Below are positions 63,870 to 64,000 of a DNA stretch of 64,000 bases, piece after piece. Location of the stretch: the NCBI GenBank assembly GCA_041398605.1, contig JAWKUK010000007.1, positions 124,001 to 188,000 of the forward strand, written 5' to 3'. The translations under genes were made by a program, and so were the position numbers. Below the pieces are notes generated by a model. It saw nothing but the letters and a program-made list of their open reading frames with translations, had not been told where the DNA came from and ran no database searches. Source of the stretch: JAWKUK01 sp041398605 (GTDB lineage Bacteria; Planctomycetota; UBA1135; GCA-002686595). How positions within the stretch are numbered: position 1 is the first letter of the stretch; the number at the start of each line of letters is the position of its first letter.

Positions 63870-64000
63870 CTATTGGAACGTAATGACGAGGCCGTCCGAG
63901 AAGTTGGACGTTGCGACGCCGCCGATCGAGTCACGGTGCCACGCCTGGAAGCTGCGTGTGTCCCCCGCGAGGATCGCGATGAGGCCGTTCGGCGTCGGCG
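63870..64000 (-). CDS. C-terminal end of a secreted protein with the FQAWYRD-type module (partial)
   Basis: The last 43 codons of a leftward gene, ending in TAG at 63870-63872. The translated tail PTPNGLIAILAGDTRSF, then QAWHRDSIGGVATSNFSDG and VITFQ, is the end of the same module as in the kelch and beta-helix proteins of this window (FQAWYRD, here FQAWHRD). The upstream domain lies past the window edge. Confidence 0.85.
   Translation of the reverse strand, partial: PTPNGLIAILAGDTRSFQAWHRDSIGGVATSNFSDGLVITFQ

Overview
This is a high-GC chromosomal window that most likely comes from a member of the Planctomycetota. The assignment rests on gene types rather than a marker gene. They include a giant PVC-type dehydrogenase fused to NPCBM, cytochrome c and DUF1080 domains, an ECF sigma factor coupled to a kinase-transmembrane-FGE fusion, a BatA/GATase/VWA membrane protein, a squalene-cyclase-like repeat protein, and several secreted proteins sharing one C-terminal module with a conserved FQAWYRD-type motif. 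No rRNA, tRNA or CRISPR array was seen.

Layout. 1-312: the 3' tail of an IS3-type transposase and the presumed right end of its element. 313-10,100: a Ca2+/H+ or Na+ antiporter, the tRNA t6A enzyme TsaC, a run of secreted proteins (FG-GAP-like fragment, M14 carboxypeptidase, kelch protein), a PAP2 lipoprotein and a decayed secreted-protein gene. 10.1-20.9 kb: ECF sigma factor plus kinase/FGE fusion, a second kelch protein, a VWA membrane protein, a FAS1 lipoprotein and a DUF4870 membrane protein. 21-27.8 kb: the PVC dehydrogenase, the cyclase-fold protein and a sulfotransferase. 27.9-37.8 kb: a surface-glycan island. A leftward operon encodes PseB, PseC, an SpsF/PseF-type cytidylyltransferase, PseG fused to a GNAT domain, PseI, a formyltransferase and a glycosyltransferase, which together make and perhaps formylate a CMP-pseudaminic-acid-like nonulosonate. 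Two rightward genes encode a capsule-type protein and another glycosyltransferase.

37.8-40.4 kb: a tightly overlapping leftward operon (creatininase-like, thioesterase, MetF, GNAT). 40.5-50.8 kb: the most interesting region, a type III polyketide synthase locus. A six-gene leftward operon (type III PKS, ICMT-type methyltransferase, YceI-like protein, two paralogous small envelope proteins, FAD oxidoreductase) sits next to an RND/MMPL exporter, a lipoprotein, a UbiG-like methyltransferase and a second ICMT/NnrU-like membrane protein. The set resembles the Streptomyces srs and Bacillus bps phenolic-lipid pathways, with added export and envelope-transport parts.

51-63.7 kb: acyl-CoA metabolism (CoA ligase with a pseudokinase-like gene, acyl-CoA dehydrogenase, enoyl-CoA hydratase, 2Fe-2S ferredoxin, ABC1/UbiB kinase, SDR, RidA, OYE-type oxidoreductase), interrupted by a beta-helix secreted protein. 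The window ends inside another gene carrying the shared C-terminal module, beyond a 30-bp perfect inverted repeat.
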